A DNA stretch of 14,710 nucleotides. Origin: Ignavibacteria bacterium UBA7675 (lineage in GTDB: Bacteria > Bacteroidota > Ignavibacteria > Kapaibacteriales > UB7675). Each line of letters starts with the position of its first letter. Position 1 is the first letter of the stretch. This document shows, piece after piece, positions 1 to 6,661 of this stretch. The notes under the pieces were generated by a model. The model was not told the origin of the DNA. It saw only the letters and a program-made list of their open reading frames with translations, and searched no databases. A program made the position numbers and the translations under genes. The stretch lies in contig DLHF01000055.1 of assembly GCA_002483085.1 (NCBI GenBank), positions 1 through 14,710 on the forward strand, written 5' to 3'.

Positions 1-315
1 CATCAGGATGCCAAGCTGCTGGCGGGCTTCAACGATTGTCGGTTGCACTCGGCCAAAAGCATCGAGGGATTTCTCTCTTTGTCGTTATTGAGCGTTGGTC
101 TGTTGGAATGGATGCGTTATCATGTACAGTCTCGTCGATCTATGACAACCAAACAGGTTGTCGATGCTGTGGACATACACTGGTACAAACCGCTACGCCT
201 GACTCGTGGCTTGGTACAGCGGTATACCGCCCAACAGATCGACACGGCTAAAAATTCTGCCGACTTCTTGACATACAAGAACTCGGTAACGGCTCTTATC
301 CGGGCTTTTGTCTAA
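1..315 (+). CDS. Probable DDE transposase, C-terminal fragment (5' end outside window)
   Basis: The frame is open from base 1 to a TAA at 313-315, giving 104 residues of a protein that begins outside the window. Its start reads HQDAKLLAGFNDCRLHSAKS and continues into a hydrophobic helix ending LLEW. This resembles the segment around and after the last acidic catalytic residue in IS4-type DDE transposases, where an xxDAKxxxGxxDCxxR pattern is followed by a helical stretch. The remainder (RRSMTTKQVVDAVD and a basic, helical tail) fits a transposase C-terminus, but I recognise no exact IS family. The catalytic triad itself is not visible, and I could not find a terminal inverted repeat after the stop. 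It lies 84 bases before hsdR, which fits an IS copy or remnant bordering a mobile defence locus. Family assignment is by pattern only. Confidence 0.5.
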   Translation, partial: HQDAKLLAGFNDCRLHSAKSIEGFLSLSLLSVGLLEWMRYHVQSRRSMTTKQVVDAVDIHWYKPLRLTRGLVQRYTAQQIDTAKNSADFLTYKNSVTALIRAFV

Positions 316-399
316 ACTTAACTGTCCAAACTGGTGTATTACATAATATATCCCCGCCGCAGTACCTCTGCTGCGGCACTATTGTAATCGGTTGCCACT
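316..399. other. Intergenic region with hairpin upstream of hsdR
   Basis: This short gap separates the transposase fragment from hsdR. It contains a GC-rich hairpin: GCCGCAG at 356-362 pairs with CTGCGGC at 371-377 around an 8-base loop. No T-run follows on the + strand, so it is not a convincing intrinsic terminator. An AT-rich stretch (338-351, containing CATAAT at 342-347) could be a -10 region for the hsd transcript, but I see no good -35 partner. Confidence 0.4.
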
Positions 400-3159
400 A
401 TGAACCAAAACCCCGAGCAAAAAGCCCGTGATGTCATCGACGCTATGCTGATGCGCTCCGGCTGGCATATCCAAAATGTCGATGCGATGAACCTCAATGC
501 CGCAAAAGGTGTTGCCGTGCGGGAATATCCTACCGAGGTCGGCTTTGCCGATTACCTCCTGTTTGTCGATAACAAGCCCGTTGGCGTGATCGAAGCTAAA
601 AGGGAAGAAGACGGACACCGCATTACGACCGTCGAAGAACAGTCGGTGTCCTATGCTACCAGCCGCCTGAAGTGGATGCCGCACTCAACGGCAGATTTGC
701 GCTTTGTGTACGAAAGCACAGGTGTCGTTACCCGCTTCTGCGACCGCCGCGATCCCCGAGCGCGCTCGCGCCCGGTGTTCAGCTTTCATCGCCCCGAGGT
801 ATGCGCCGAGTGGCTGCGCGAAGAACAGCAGTCGGAAAAAACTCTGCGTGGCCGCCTGTGCAGTTTTCCGCCGCTTACAGTTGATGGCCTGCGCGATTGC
901 CAAATACAGGCTGTGACGCAGCTCGAAAAGTCGTTCTGCGATAACCGACCCCGCGCTCTTTTGCAAATGGCTACCGGCAGCGGCAAAACCTTTACGGCGA
1001 TTACAGCTATTTATCGCCTGCTGCGCTATGCAGGCGCCCGGCGTGTGCTGTTCCTCGTTGATACGAAAAATCTCGGCGAGCAGGCAGAACAAGAGTTTAT
1101 GGCTTATACGCCAAATGATACAAACCGGAAGTTTACCGAACTCTATACCGTGCAGCGCCTCAAATCCAGCTATATCGCGCCCGATAGCAATGTGTGTATC
1201 TCTACTATTCAGCGGCTGTATTCTCTTCTGAAAGGCGAGGAATTGGACGACAGCGCCGAAGTCGTCAATCCCAATGAGTACGCGCAGCCGCGCGCTCCTA
1301 TGCCTGTGGTGTACAATGAGCGCATTCCAGTAGAGTTCTTTGATGTGATCGTCGTGGATGAATGCCACCGCTCTATTTACAATGTGTGGACACAGGTGCT
1401 GGAGTATTTTGATGCGTTCCTTGTCGGTCTTACTGCTACGCCCGATAAGCGCACCTTCGGGTTCTTCAACGAAAATCTCGTGAGCGAGTACAGCTCCGCG
1501 CAAGCTATCGCCGATGGTGTGAATGTGGGCTATGATGTGTACCGCATCGAGACGGAAATTACACAACAAGGCGCCCTCATTCCCGCCGCTGAAATAGTAC
1601 AAAGGCGCGATAAACTGACGCGGAAAAAACGCTGGGAACAGCTCGACGAAGACCAATATTACACGGCTAATAGCCTTGATCGCGATGTGGTGAACCCCAG
1701 CCAGATTCGCAAAGTGATCCATACGTTCAGGGAGAAATTGCCGGAAATGTTCCCGGGCCGTAAGGAAGTGCCTAAAACACTCATCTTCGCGAAAACCGAT
1801 AGCCATGCCGATGATATTATCGCTGTGGTGCGCGAGGAGTTCGGCGAGGGCAATGAGTTCTGTAAAAAAGTGACTTATAATGCCACCGACCCCAAAGGTG
1901 TGCTGGCGCAGTTCCGCAATAGCTACCATCCGCGTATCGCTGTTACTGTGGATATGATCGCTACCGGCACGGATGTGAAGCCGCTAGAATGCCTGCTCTT
2001 TATGCGCGATGTGAAGTCGGGTATCTATTACGACCAGATGAAAGGTCGTGGTACGCGCACAATGGATGGCGATGATCTGAAAAAAGTGACGCCCTCGGCT
2101 GTCACCGCCAAAACGCATTTTGTGCTTATTGATGCCGTCGGTGTTACAAACTCGGTGAAAACTGCGAATGCGTCGCTGGAACGCAAGCCGTCGGTGCCGC
2201 TGAAAGACCTGATCTTTGGTGTGATGCTCGGCGCTCGCGATGAAGATGTGTTTCTCTCGCTCGCTAGTAGGCTCGTGCGTATCGAGCGCACTATGTCGCC
2301 CGATGAACACGAGCAGTTCGCTGCTCTGGCCGGTGGTAAGTCTATTAATACCGTGGCTCGTGCGCTGCTGGATGCTGTTGATGCCGATGTGATTGAACAA
2401 CGCGCGCTTCTGCTGCGCCCAGATACTGCCTCCGAGGAAGAATCGCTTGCACAAGCTCGCGAACAGCTCGCCGATGAAGCCGCTTCGCTGATCTCTGGCC
2501 CGATGAATAGCTTTCTGGAGGATGTGCGCCGCGAACACGAGCAAATGATCGATCACATTAATATCGACCACCTTATCGACGCAGGGTGGAGCCACCAAGC
2601 CGATGTCCACGCCGAGCAAACTGCTGCGGATTTTCGGGCGTATATCGAAGCGCATAAGGATGAAATTGCTGCTCTGGGCTTCTTCTACGACCAGCCGTAC
2701 CGCCGCCGCGCTCTTACCTATGCTATGGTGAAAGAAGTGCTCGCTGTGCTGAAACGCGATAAGCCAGCGCTCGCGCCCGCCGCTGTCTGGAAAGCCTACG
2801 CGCATTTGGATAGGCTGAATACTCCGTCGCCAGCTAGCGAACTGACGGCGCTTGTGGCTCTGCTGCGCCGCGCTACCGGCATGGACGACCAGCTTACAAC
2901 CTATGGCGCTACCGTCGATAAAAATTTTCAACGCTGGGTGATGCACCGCCATAGAGGCAATGCTCCGAAGTTTACCGAAGCGCAAATGGCGTGGCTGCGC
3001 TTGCTTAAAGACCATGTCGCTTCTTCGATTAGCATAGGGCGCAGCGACCTCGATTATACGCCCTTTGATGCTCTCGGTGGCCTCGGTGCAATGTGGGAAC
3101 TCTTTGGCGATGATACCGATGCTCTGCTGGATGAGCTGAATAGGGAACTCGCAGCGTAG
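400..3159 (+). CDS. hsdR: Type I restriction enzyme, R subunit (HsdR, EcoEI/EcoAI-like)
   Basis: The 919-residue motor and nuclease subunit of a type I restriction system. It binds the M2S methyltransferase, translocates DNA using ATP and cleaves away from the recognition site. The N-terminal PD-(D/E)xK nuclease shows D51 and E66-A67-K68 (GVIEAKRE). The superfamily 2 motor follows: a Q-tip-like glutamine near 168, Walker A ATGSGKT at 191-197, the DEAD-like DECH at 320-323, GLTATP near 343-348, motif V ATGTD at 521-525 and motif VI QMKGRGTR at 546-553. The C-terminal approximately 150 residues match the EcoEI-type R C-terminal helical domain, with an FxxLGGLGAMWELFG-like end that should dock on the methyltransferase. 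All key residues are present, so it looks functional. The ATG at 400 is the first start after an in-frame stop (385-387); no clear Shine-Dalgarno precedes it. Alanine and aspartate codons favour GCT and GAT, unlike hsdM downstream. Confidence 0.97.
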   Translation: MNQNPEQKARDVIDAMLMRSGWHIQNVDAMNLNAAKGVAVREYPTEVGFADYLLFVDNKPVGVIEAKREEDGHRITTVEEQSVSYATSRLKWMPHSTADLRFVYESTGVVTRFCDRRDPRARSRPVFSFHRPEVCAEWLREEQQSEKTLRGRLCSFPPLTVDGLRDCQIQAVTQLEKSFCDNRPRALLQMATGSGKTFTAITAIYRLLRYAGARRVLFLVDTKNLGEQAEQEFMAYTPNDTNRKFTELYTVQRLKSSYIAPDSNVCISTIQRLYSLLKGEELDDSAEVVNPNEYAQPRAPMPVVYNERIPVEFFDVIVVDECHRSIYNVWTQVLEYFDAFLVGLTATPDKRTFGFFNENLVSEYSSAQAIADGVNVGYDVYRIETEITQQGALIPAAEIVQRRDKLTRKKRWEQLDEDQYYTANSLDRDVVNPSQIRKVIHTFREKLPEMFPGRKEVPKTLIFAKTDSHADDIIAVVREEFGEGNEFCKKVTYNATDPKGVLAQFRNSYHPRIAVTVDMIATGTDVKPLECLLFMRDVKSGIYYDQMKGRGTRTMDGDDLKKVTPSAVTAKTHFVLIDAVGVTNSVKTANASLERKPSVPLKDLIFGVMLGARDEDVFLSLASRLVRIERTMSPDEHEQFAALAGGKSINTVARALLDAVDADVIEQRALLLRPDTASEEESLAQAREQLADEAASLISGPMNSFLEDVRREHEQMIDHINIDHLIDAGWSHQADVHAEQTAADFRAYIEAHKDEIAALGFFYDQPYRRRALTYAMVKEVLAVLKRDKPALAPAAVWKAYAHLDRLNTPSPASELTALVALLRRATGMDDQLTTYGATVDKNFQRWVMHRHRGNAPKFTEAQMAWLRLLKDHVASSISIGRSDLDYTPFDALGGLGAMWELFGDDTDALLDELNRELAA

Positions 3160-3314
3160 GCGCTGGTTGCTCCCAATTTTGTAACTTGTGTGCTGAAAAG
3201 CCCGTTCGGACTCGACTGCTGTCGCGGTAGAAGCGAATGGCTCTGATCGGACGGATGCTCATGGATATTCTGTTCTTTCGGCGCAAAGTATATCAGCAAC
3301 TTTAGATAACTTTC
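3160..3314 (+). other. Intergenic spacer between hsdR and the DUF262 gene
   Basis: A 155-base non-coding spacer between two co-directional genes. I see only a weak stem (CGAC/GTCG with a 4-base loop near 3215) and no T-run, so no terminator. No convincing promoter or Shine-Dalgarno precedes the ATG at 3315. The spacing is long for tight translational coupling, but read-through from hsdR is plausible. Confidence 0.4.
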
Positions 3315-5027
3315 ATGTCTACTACCAATCTTCTCGATACAAAAACTGTCACCCTGAATGAAATTCTGGGTAATGGTAAAATCTACAGAGTGCCGCAGTT
3401 CCAGCGCGATTATTCCTGGGATCAAGATAACTGGGAAGACCTCTGGAACGATCTGTGCTACGCCTATGAAAAGGGCGAGGCGCACTATATGGGCTCGATT
3501 GTGCTGCAAATAGCTGGAAATGAAAGTGATAAAAATTTCTGGATTATCGATGGGCAGCAGCGCTTTACCACGCTGAGTATTCTTACGCTGGCGGCAATCA
3601 GCAAAATACGCGACCTCGCTGCCGCAGGCGTAGAGCCCGAACACAATAGCGAACGCGCCGATTTGCTGATGAGGCAGTACATCGGGCAGAAAGACCCGTC
3701 TTCGCTGATGTACTCCAGTAAGCTGTTCCTGAACGAAAATAACGATGGCTTCTACCAGCAACGCCTGCTCAATTTTCGCCCTCCTATTCATGTAGCAAGG
3801 CTCTCGGATTCCGAAAAGGCGCTCTGGAGGGCGTTTCTGTACTTCCGGCAGCAGATCGATGAATTGTTTAGCGCTCGTGATGGTGCCGCAATTGCCTCGT
3901 TTCTCAGCCGAACCGTCGGTGAATTGCTTAAGTTTATCCAGATCGTTGTTCGTGATGAGCTCAATGCGTACACGGTGTTTGAAACACTGAACTCGCGCGG
4001 TGTGGAGCTTACAGCTACCGATTTGCTGAAAAATTATCTGTTCGCGCTGGTTGCTAAAAGCCGTACTGATCTGGATATTGTCAAAGGCCAGTGGAAAAGA
4101 ATTATCGACGCTATCGGCCTGAAGGAGTTCCCGGTGTTCCTTCGCTATTATCTGAATACACGGCTGGACCTTATTACAAAAAATCAGCTCTTTAAGGCCG
4201 TAAAGAAGTTTGTAAGTACAGATCAGCATGTGATGGATTTGCTGGATCACCTCGAAATGAATGCTTATATCTATACAGCGCTCTCTTCTCCTGATGATGT
4301 GTGGTGGAATGGCGATAAGGAAGCCAAGGAGTATGTAGGAGCTCTGAAGCTGTTTCGCGTTAGTCTCTGCTCGCCTCTGCTGATGGTCGCCTGCGAAAAA
4401 CTGCCCGCTACTGAGTTCAAACGCGTGCTGTCGGCTGTTGCCGTGCTCTCCTTTCGCTATAATGTCATTGGTACACTGCAAACTAATGATATGGAAAAAG
4501 TATATAACAAGGTCGCACAGCGTATCTATAAAGGCGAATTGCTGAATGCTTATGCTATTATTCAAGCGCTGCGCCCGCTGTATGTGGAAGATGAAGCATT
4601 CCGCAGCTACTTTGTGCTGAAATCCTTTCCTACGAACAACAATACCCAGAAAAAAATAGTGCGCTATATCCTGTATAATATCGAAGGACAATTGCCGGGC
4701 GGTGCGCGATACGACTACGAAACCGACGAAGGTACAATCGAACATATTCTGCCCGAATGTATGCGCGAAAGCAACTACTGGAATAATACCTTTACAGAGG
4801 ATGAACACACACGCGCTGTCTATATGCTCGGAAATATGACGCTGCTGGAACCCTCCAAAAACAATAAAGAAGCAAGCAATAAGCCCATGCCGGAAAAAGT
4901 ACAGGTGTATGCTACAAGCCAATATGCTCTTACTGCCGACATTACGGATCAGAACTGGACAATGAAGATGATTGCTCATAGACAGGAACGCCTGGCAAAA
5001 CTCGCTGCGGCTGTGTGGAAACTCTAA
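3315..5027 (+). CDS. DUF262 + DUF1524 (GmrSD-like) putative HNH nuclease
   Basis: A 570-residue protein with the two-domain layout of GmrSD-type, modification-dependent (type IV-like) restriction enzymes. The N-terminal DUF262 domain starts IYRVPQFQRDYSW (residues 23-35) and carries the signature DGQQR at 79-83. This motif is associated with nucleotide-dependent control in the family. A second conserved block, VFETLNSRGVELTATDLLKN, is at 221-240. The C-terminal DUF1524 domain has the HNH-like set: E476-H477-ILP, LGNMTLL at 505-511, then N517, N522 and K528. All expected motifs are intact, so nuclease activity is likely by family. It sits between hsdR and hsdS, on the same strand, with a terminator-like hairpin 49 bases after its stop. 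DUF262 genes are found in other defence islands and within some type I loci. What it senses here (modified DNA or an invader signal) cannot be read from sequence. A hand count of 4441-4500 gives about 40% GC, lower than hsdR samples. Confidence 0.92.
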   Translation: MSTTNLLDTKTVTLNEILGNGKIYRVPQFQRDYSWDQDNWEDLWNDLCYAYEKGEAHYMGSIVLQIAGNESDKNFWIIDGQQRFTTLSILTLAAISKIRDLAAAGVEPEHNSERADLLMRQYIGQKDPSSLMYSSKLFLNENNDGFYQQRLLNFRPPIHVARLSDSEKALWRAFLYFRQQIDELFSARDGAAIASFLSRTVGELLKFIQIVVRDELNAYTVFETLNSRGVELTATDLLKNYLFALVAKSRTDLDIVKGQWKRIIDAIGLKEFPVFLRYYLNTRLDLITKNQLFKAVKKFVSTDQHVMDLLDHLEMNAYIYTALSSPDDVWWNGDKEAKEYVGALKLFRVSLCSPLLMVACEKLPATEFKRVLSAVAVLSFRYNVIGTLQTNDMEKVYNKVAQRIYKGELLNAYAIIQALRPLYVEDEAFRSYFVLKSFPTNNNTQKKIVRYILYNIEGQLPGGARYDYETDEGTIEHILPECMRESNYWNNTFTEDEHTRAVYMLGNMTLLEPSKNNKEASNKPMPEKVQVYATSQYALTADITDQNWTMKMIAHRQERLAKLAAAVWKL

Positions 5028-5075
5028 CCAGCTAATACCCCGCTCAATGCTGGAATTGCGTATATTTGTACGGCT

Positions 5076-5105
5076 GCCCGCCGAACTCTATCGACGGGCT
5101 TTTTT
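5076..5105 (+). terminator. Intrinsic terminator-like hairpin before hsdS
   Basis: GCCCG (5076-5080) pairs with CGGGC (5095-5099). After a C/A mismatch the stem continues with CGA (5082-5084) against TCG (5091-5093), closing a 6-base loop. Six T residues follow at 5100-5105. The hairpin lies between the DUF262 stop (5027) and the first likely hsdS starts (5110 or 5116). It could terminate or attenuate transcription from hsdR and the DUF262 gene. It also argues against hsdS starting at the earlier ATG at 5047, which would place the hairpin inside the coding region. The stem is short and imperfect, so termination may be partial. Confidence 0.6.
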
Positions 5106-5109
5106 GTGG

Positions 5110-6447
5110 ATGCAGATGAATACTCGCGAACAACTTCCGCTGCTCGATGCTCAAGAACTCGCTCCGAAGACCGCGCAACTGCGCCCGCTGCCCGCTGGCT
5201 GGAAGTATGTGAAGCTGGGGGAGGTGTGTGAGAGTATAAGCTATGGATATACGGCAAAGGCTGTTAAGGAAGATGTTGGTCCAAGAATTTTGCGTATAAC
5301 AGATATTCAAAATGGTTTCGTTGACTGGGCAAATGTGCCGTTTTGTCTTGTTGGAGAGGACGAGAAGCAGAAGTACTTGCTTCGCAAAAATGATATCGTA
5401 TTTGCCAGATCTGGTAATACTGTTGGCAAAACTTTTCTGATTAGGCAGGATATTTCCAACGTGGTTTTTGCCTCATACCTTATCCGAGTTAGGCTGATTT
5501 CGACAGTGGAAGCTCGTTGCATATATTATTATTTCCAGACCAAACAATACTGGCAGAAAATTCAAGAAGGACAGTCTGGTATTGGGCAGCCTAACTTCAA
5601 TGGAACTAAACTCTCGCAGTTATCCATCCCTCTCCCACCTCTTTCCGAACAACACCGCATTGTAGCAAAGATCGAAGAGCTGTTCAGCGAGATAGACAAG
5701 GGCGTAGAGCAGCTTCAGGCGGCGCGGGCACAACTGAAAGTGTACCGGCAGGCAGTGCTGAAGTGGGCGTTCGAGGGAAAGCTGACAGAGAAGTGGCGTA
5801 ACCATAACCCTATGGCTATTATACGGGAAGATAGAATCTTGGGTGATTTACTTGTGGCTATAACAGCCGGAAAGAGTTTTAAGTGTGACGAACGGCCTCC
5901 TACTCAACAGGAATTAGGTGTTGTTAAGGTAAGTGCCGTTACATGGAGTGTTTTTAATGAGTTGGAAAGTAAGACCTGTTATGATGATAGTGTATTTAAT
6001 GAGAAATTCTTAATCAGAAAAGGGGATTTCTTGTTTAGTAGAGCGAATACAGTCGAGCTTGTGGGAGCGTGTGTTATAGTAACTGATATTTCCTTACGGC
6101 TTTTATTAAGTGATAAAACACTACGTTTGACATTTTCATCTGAAGTAGAGCAGCTCTACATCCTTTATTTTCTCCGAAGTCAACAGGGGCGAAGACAAAT
6201 AGAAACACTAGCAACTGGTAATCAGGAATCAATGAGAAATATTGGGCAAGATAAGATAAAAAGAATTTCAATACCCTTTTGTTCGCTCGAAGAACAGCGC
6301 GCCATTGTGCACGAGATCGAGGCACGTCTTTCGGTATGCGACAGCGTAGAGCGCACGATAGAGGAATCGCTTCAGAGAGCGGAGGCTTTGCGCCAGAGCA
6401 TTTTAAAGCGGGCATTCGAGGGCAAGCTCGTACCGCAGCAGCCATGA
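5110..6447 (+). CDS. hsdS: Type I restriction-modification specificity subunit (HsdS)
   Basis: A 445-residue DNA-recognition subunit, normal length for the family, that targets the HsdM2/HsdR complex to a bipartite site. The layout is TRD1 (about residues 30-170), conserved coiled repeat CR1 (171-230), TRD2 (about 240-385) and CR2 (386-445). CR1 and CR2 share the pattern SIPxxxLxEQxxIVxxIE...LxxxxxxxLxxAFEGKL. TRD1 begins LPAGWKYVKLGEVCESISYG, a typical S-subunit opening. The ATG at 5110 (or 5116) is preferred because a terminator-like hairpin ends at 5105; an ATG at 5047 is in frame but less likely, and no clear Shine-Dalgarno decides it. Base composition varies within the gene: by hand, 5941-6000 in TRD2 is about 30% GC while 5701-5760 in CR1 is about 65%. 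That fits exchange of TRDs by recombination. The recognition sequence cannot be predicted here. Confidence 0.94.
   Translation: MQMNTREQLPLLDAQELAPKTAQLRPLPAGWKYVKLGEVCESISYGYTAKAVKEDVGPRILRITDIQNGFVDWANVPFCLVGEDEKQKYLLRKNDIVFARSGNTVGKTFLIRQDISNVVFASYLIRVRLISTVEARCIYYYFQTKQYWQKIQEGQSGIGQPNFNGTKLSQLSIPLPPLSEQHRIVAKIEELFSEIDKGVEQLQAARAQLKVYRQAVLKWAFEGKLTEKWRNHNPMAIIREDRILGDLLVAITAGKSFKCDERPPTQQELGVVKVSAVTWSVFNELESKTCYDDSVFNEKFLIRKGDFLFSRANTVELVGACVIVTDISLRLLLSDKTLRLTFSSEVEQLYILYFLRSQQGRRQIETLATGNQESMRNIGQDKIKRISIPFCSLEEQRAIVHEIEARLSVCDSVERTIEESLQRAEALRQSILKRAFEGKLVPQQP
5620..5799 (+). repeat. HsdS conserved repeat 1 (CR1)
   Basis: This encodes residues 171-230 of HsdS: SIPLPPLSEQ, a long coiled helix, then AFEGKLTEKW. 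It is the central spacer helix that sets the distance between the two half-sites. It is GC-rich and is a partial direct repeat of 6265-6444; for example ttcgaggg-aagct occurs in both copies with one difference. Such paired repeats can support recombination that swaps target-recognition domains. Confidence 0.75.
6265..6444 (+). repeat. HsdS conserved repeat 2 (CR2)
   Basis: This encodes residues 386-445: RISIPFCSLEEQRAIV, a coiled helix, then ILKRAFEGKLVPQQP. It is the distal counterpart of CR1 and packs against it to make the pseudo-symmetric S subunit that binds two HsdM copies. Similarity to CR1 is clear at protein level and patchy at DNA level. Confidence 0.75.
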
Positions 6448-6499
6448 GCGAGCCTTGTAGGGCATTCGGTCTTCGGCCCGTGCTGATAGTCTCCGCACC

Positions 6500-6526
6500 G
6501 CGCTGCACCGCCGCCGCGTGCAGTGC
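6500..6526 (+). repeat. Hairpin in the hsdS-hsdM spacer
   Basis: GCGCTGCAC (6500-6508) pairs with GTGCAGTGC (6518-6526) over 9 positions including one G-T wobble, with a 9-base loop CGCCGCCGC. It is 28 bases upstream of the larger palindrome. There is no T-run. It may stabilise or process the mRNA between hsdS and hsdM; the function is inferred. Confidence 0.5.
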
Positions 6527-6553
6527 TGGGGCTTACCGCAGCGGGTTTGCGAC

Positions 6554-6589
6554 CGGCGTAGGGGCGCCGCTTGAGGCGCCTCTACGCCG
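6554..6589. repeat. REP-like GC-rich palindrome
   Basis: Left arm CGGCGTAGGGGCGCC (6554-6568) and right arm GGCGCCTCTACGCCG (6575-6589) pair over 15 positions with a single G-T wobble, around a 6-base loop GCTTGA. The GTAGGGGCG...CGCC-CTAC style resembles dispersed palindromic (REP or small MITE-like) elements scattered between genes in many environmental genomes. That resemblance is from memory, and no second copy was seen in this window. It could act as an mRNA stabiliser or transcription barrier between hsdS and hsdM. Confidence 0.65.
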
Positions 6590-6661
6590 CCCGTGCCACA
6601 ACATATTTCCAACTGAACAAACACAGGCTGGTGAACGCACCGGCGCACAGCACGGAAACAC

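Larger units (their letters stand above)
6448..6661 (+). other. Non-coding spacer between hsdS and hsdM
   Basis: A 214-base GC-rich gap with no supported gene. It contains two hairpins (6500-6526 and 6554-6589) and then a more AT-rich run (6597-6661) leading to the hsdM ATG. Reading frames cross it on both strands, but none has family resemblance. No T-run follows either hairpin, so neither is a classical intrinsic terminator. No strong promoter is visible before hsdM. Confidence 0.5.

Noticed and set aside
685..1929. A 414-codon antisense frame within hsdR
   Set aside because: Shadow of hsdR, which has all its motifs in the sense frame.
3054..4979. A 641-codon open frame on the minus strand across the end of hsdR and the DUF262 gene
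   Set aside because: It is antisense to well-supported domain-bearing genes, has no family resemblance, and is explained by sense codon bias that avoids antisense stops.
4972..5109. Upstream in-frame extension of hsdS
   Set aside because: It overlaps the DUF262 gene and spans a terminator-like hairpin; the residues are not S-subunit-like until after 5110.
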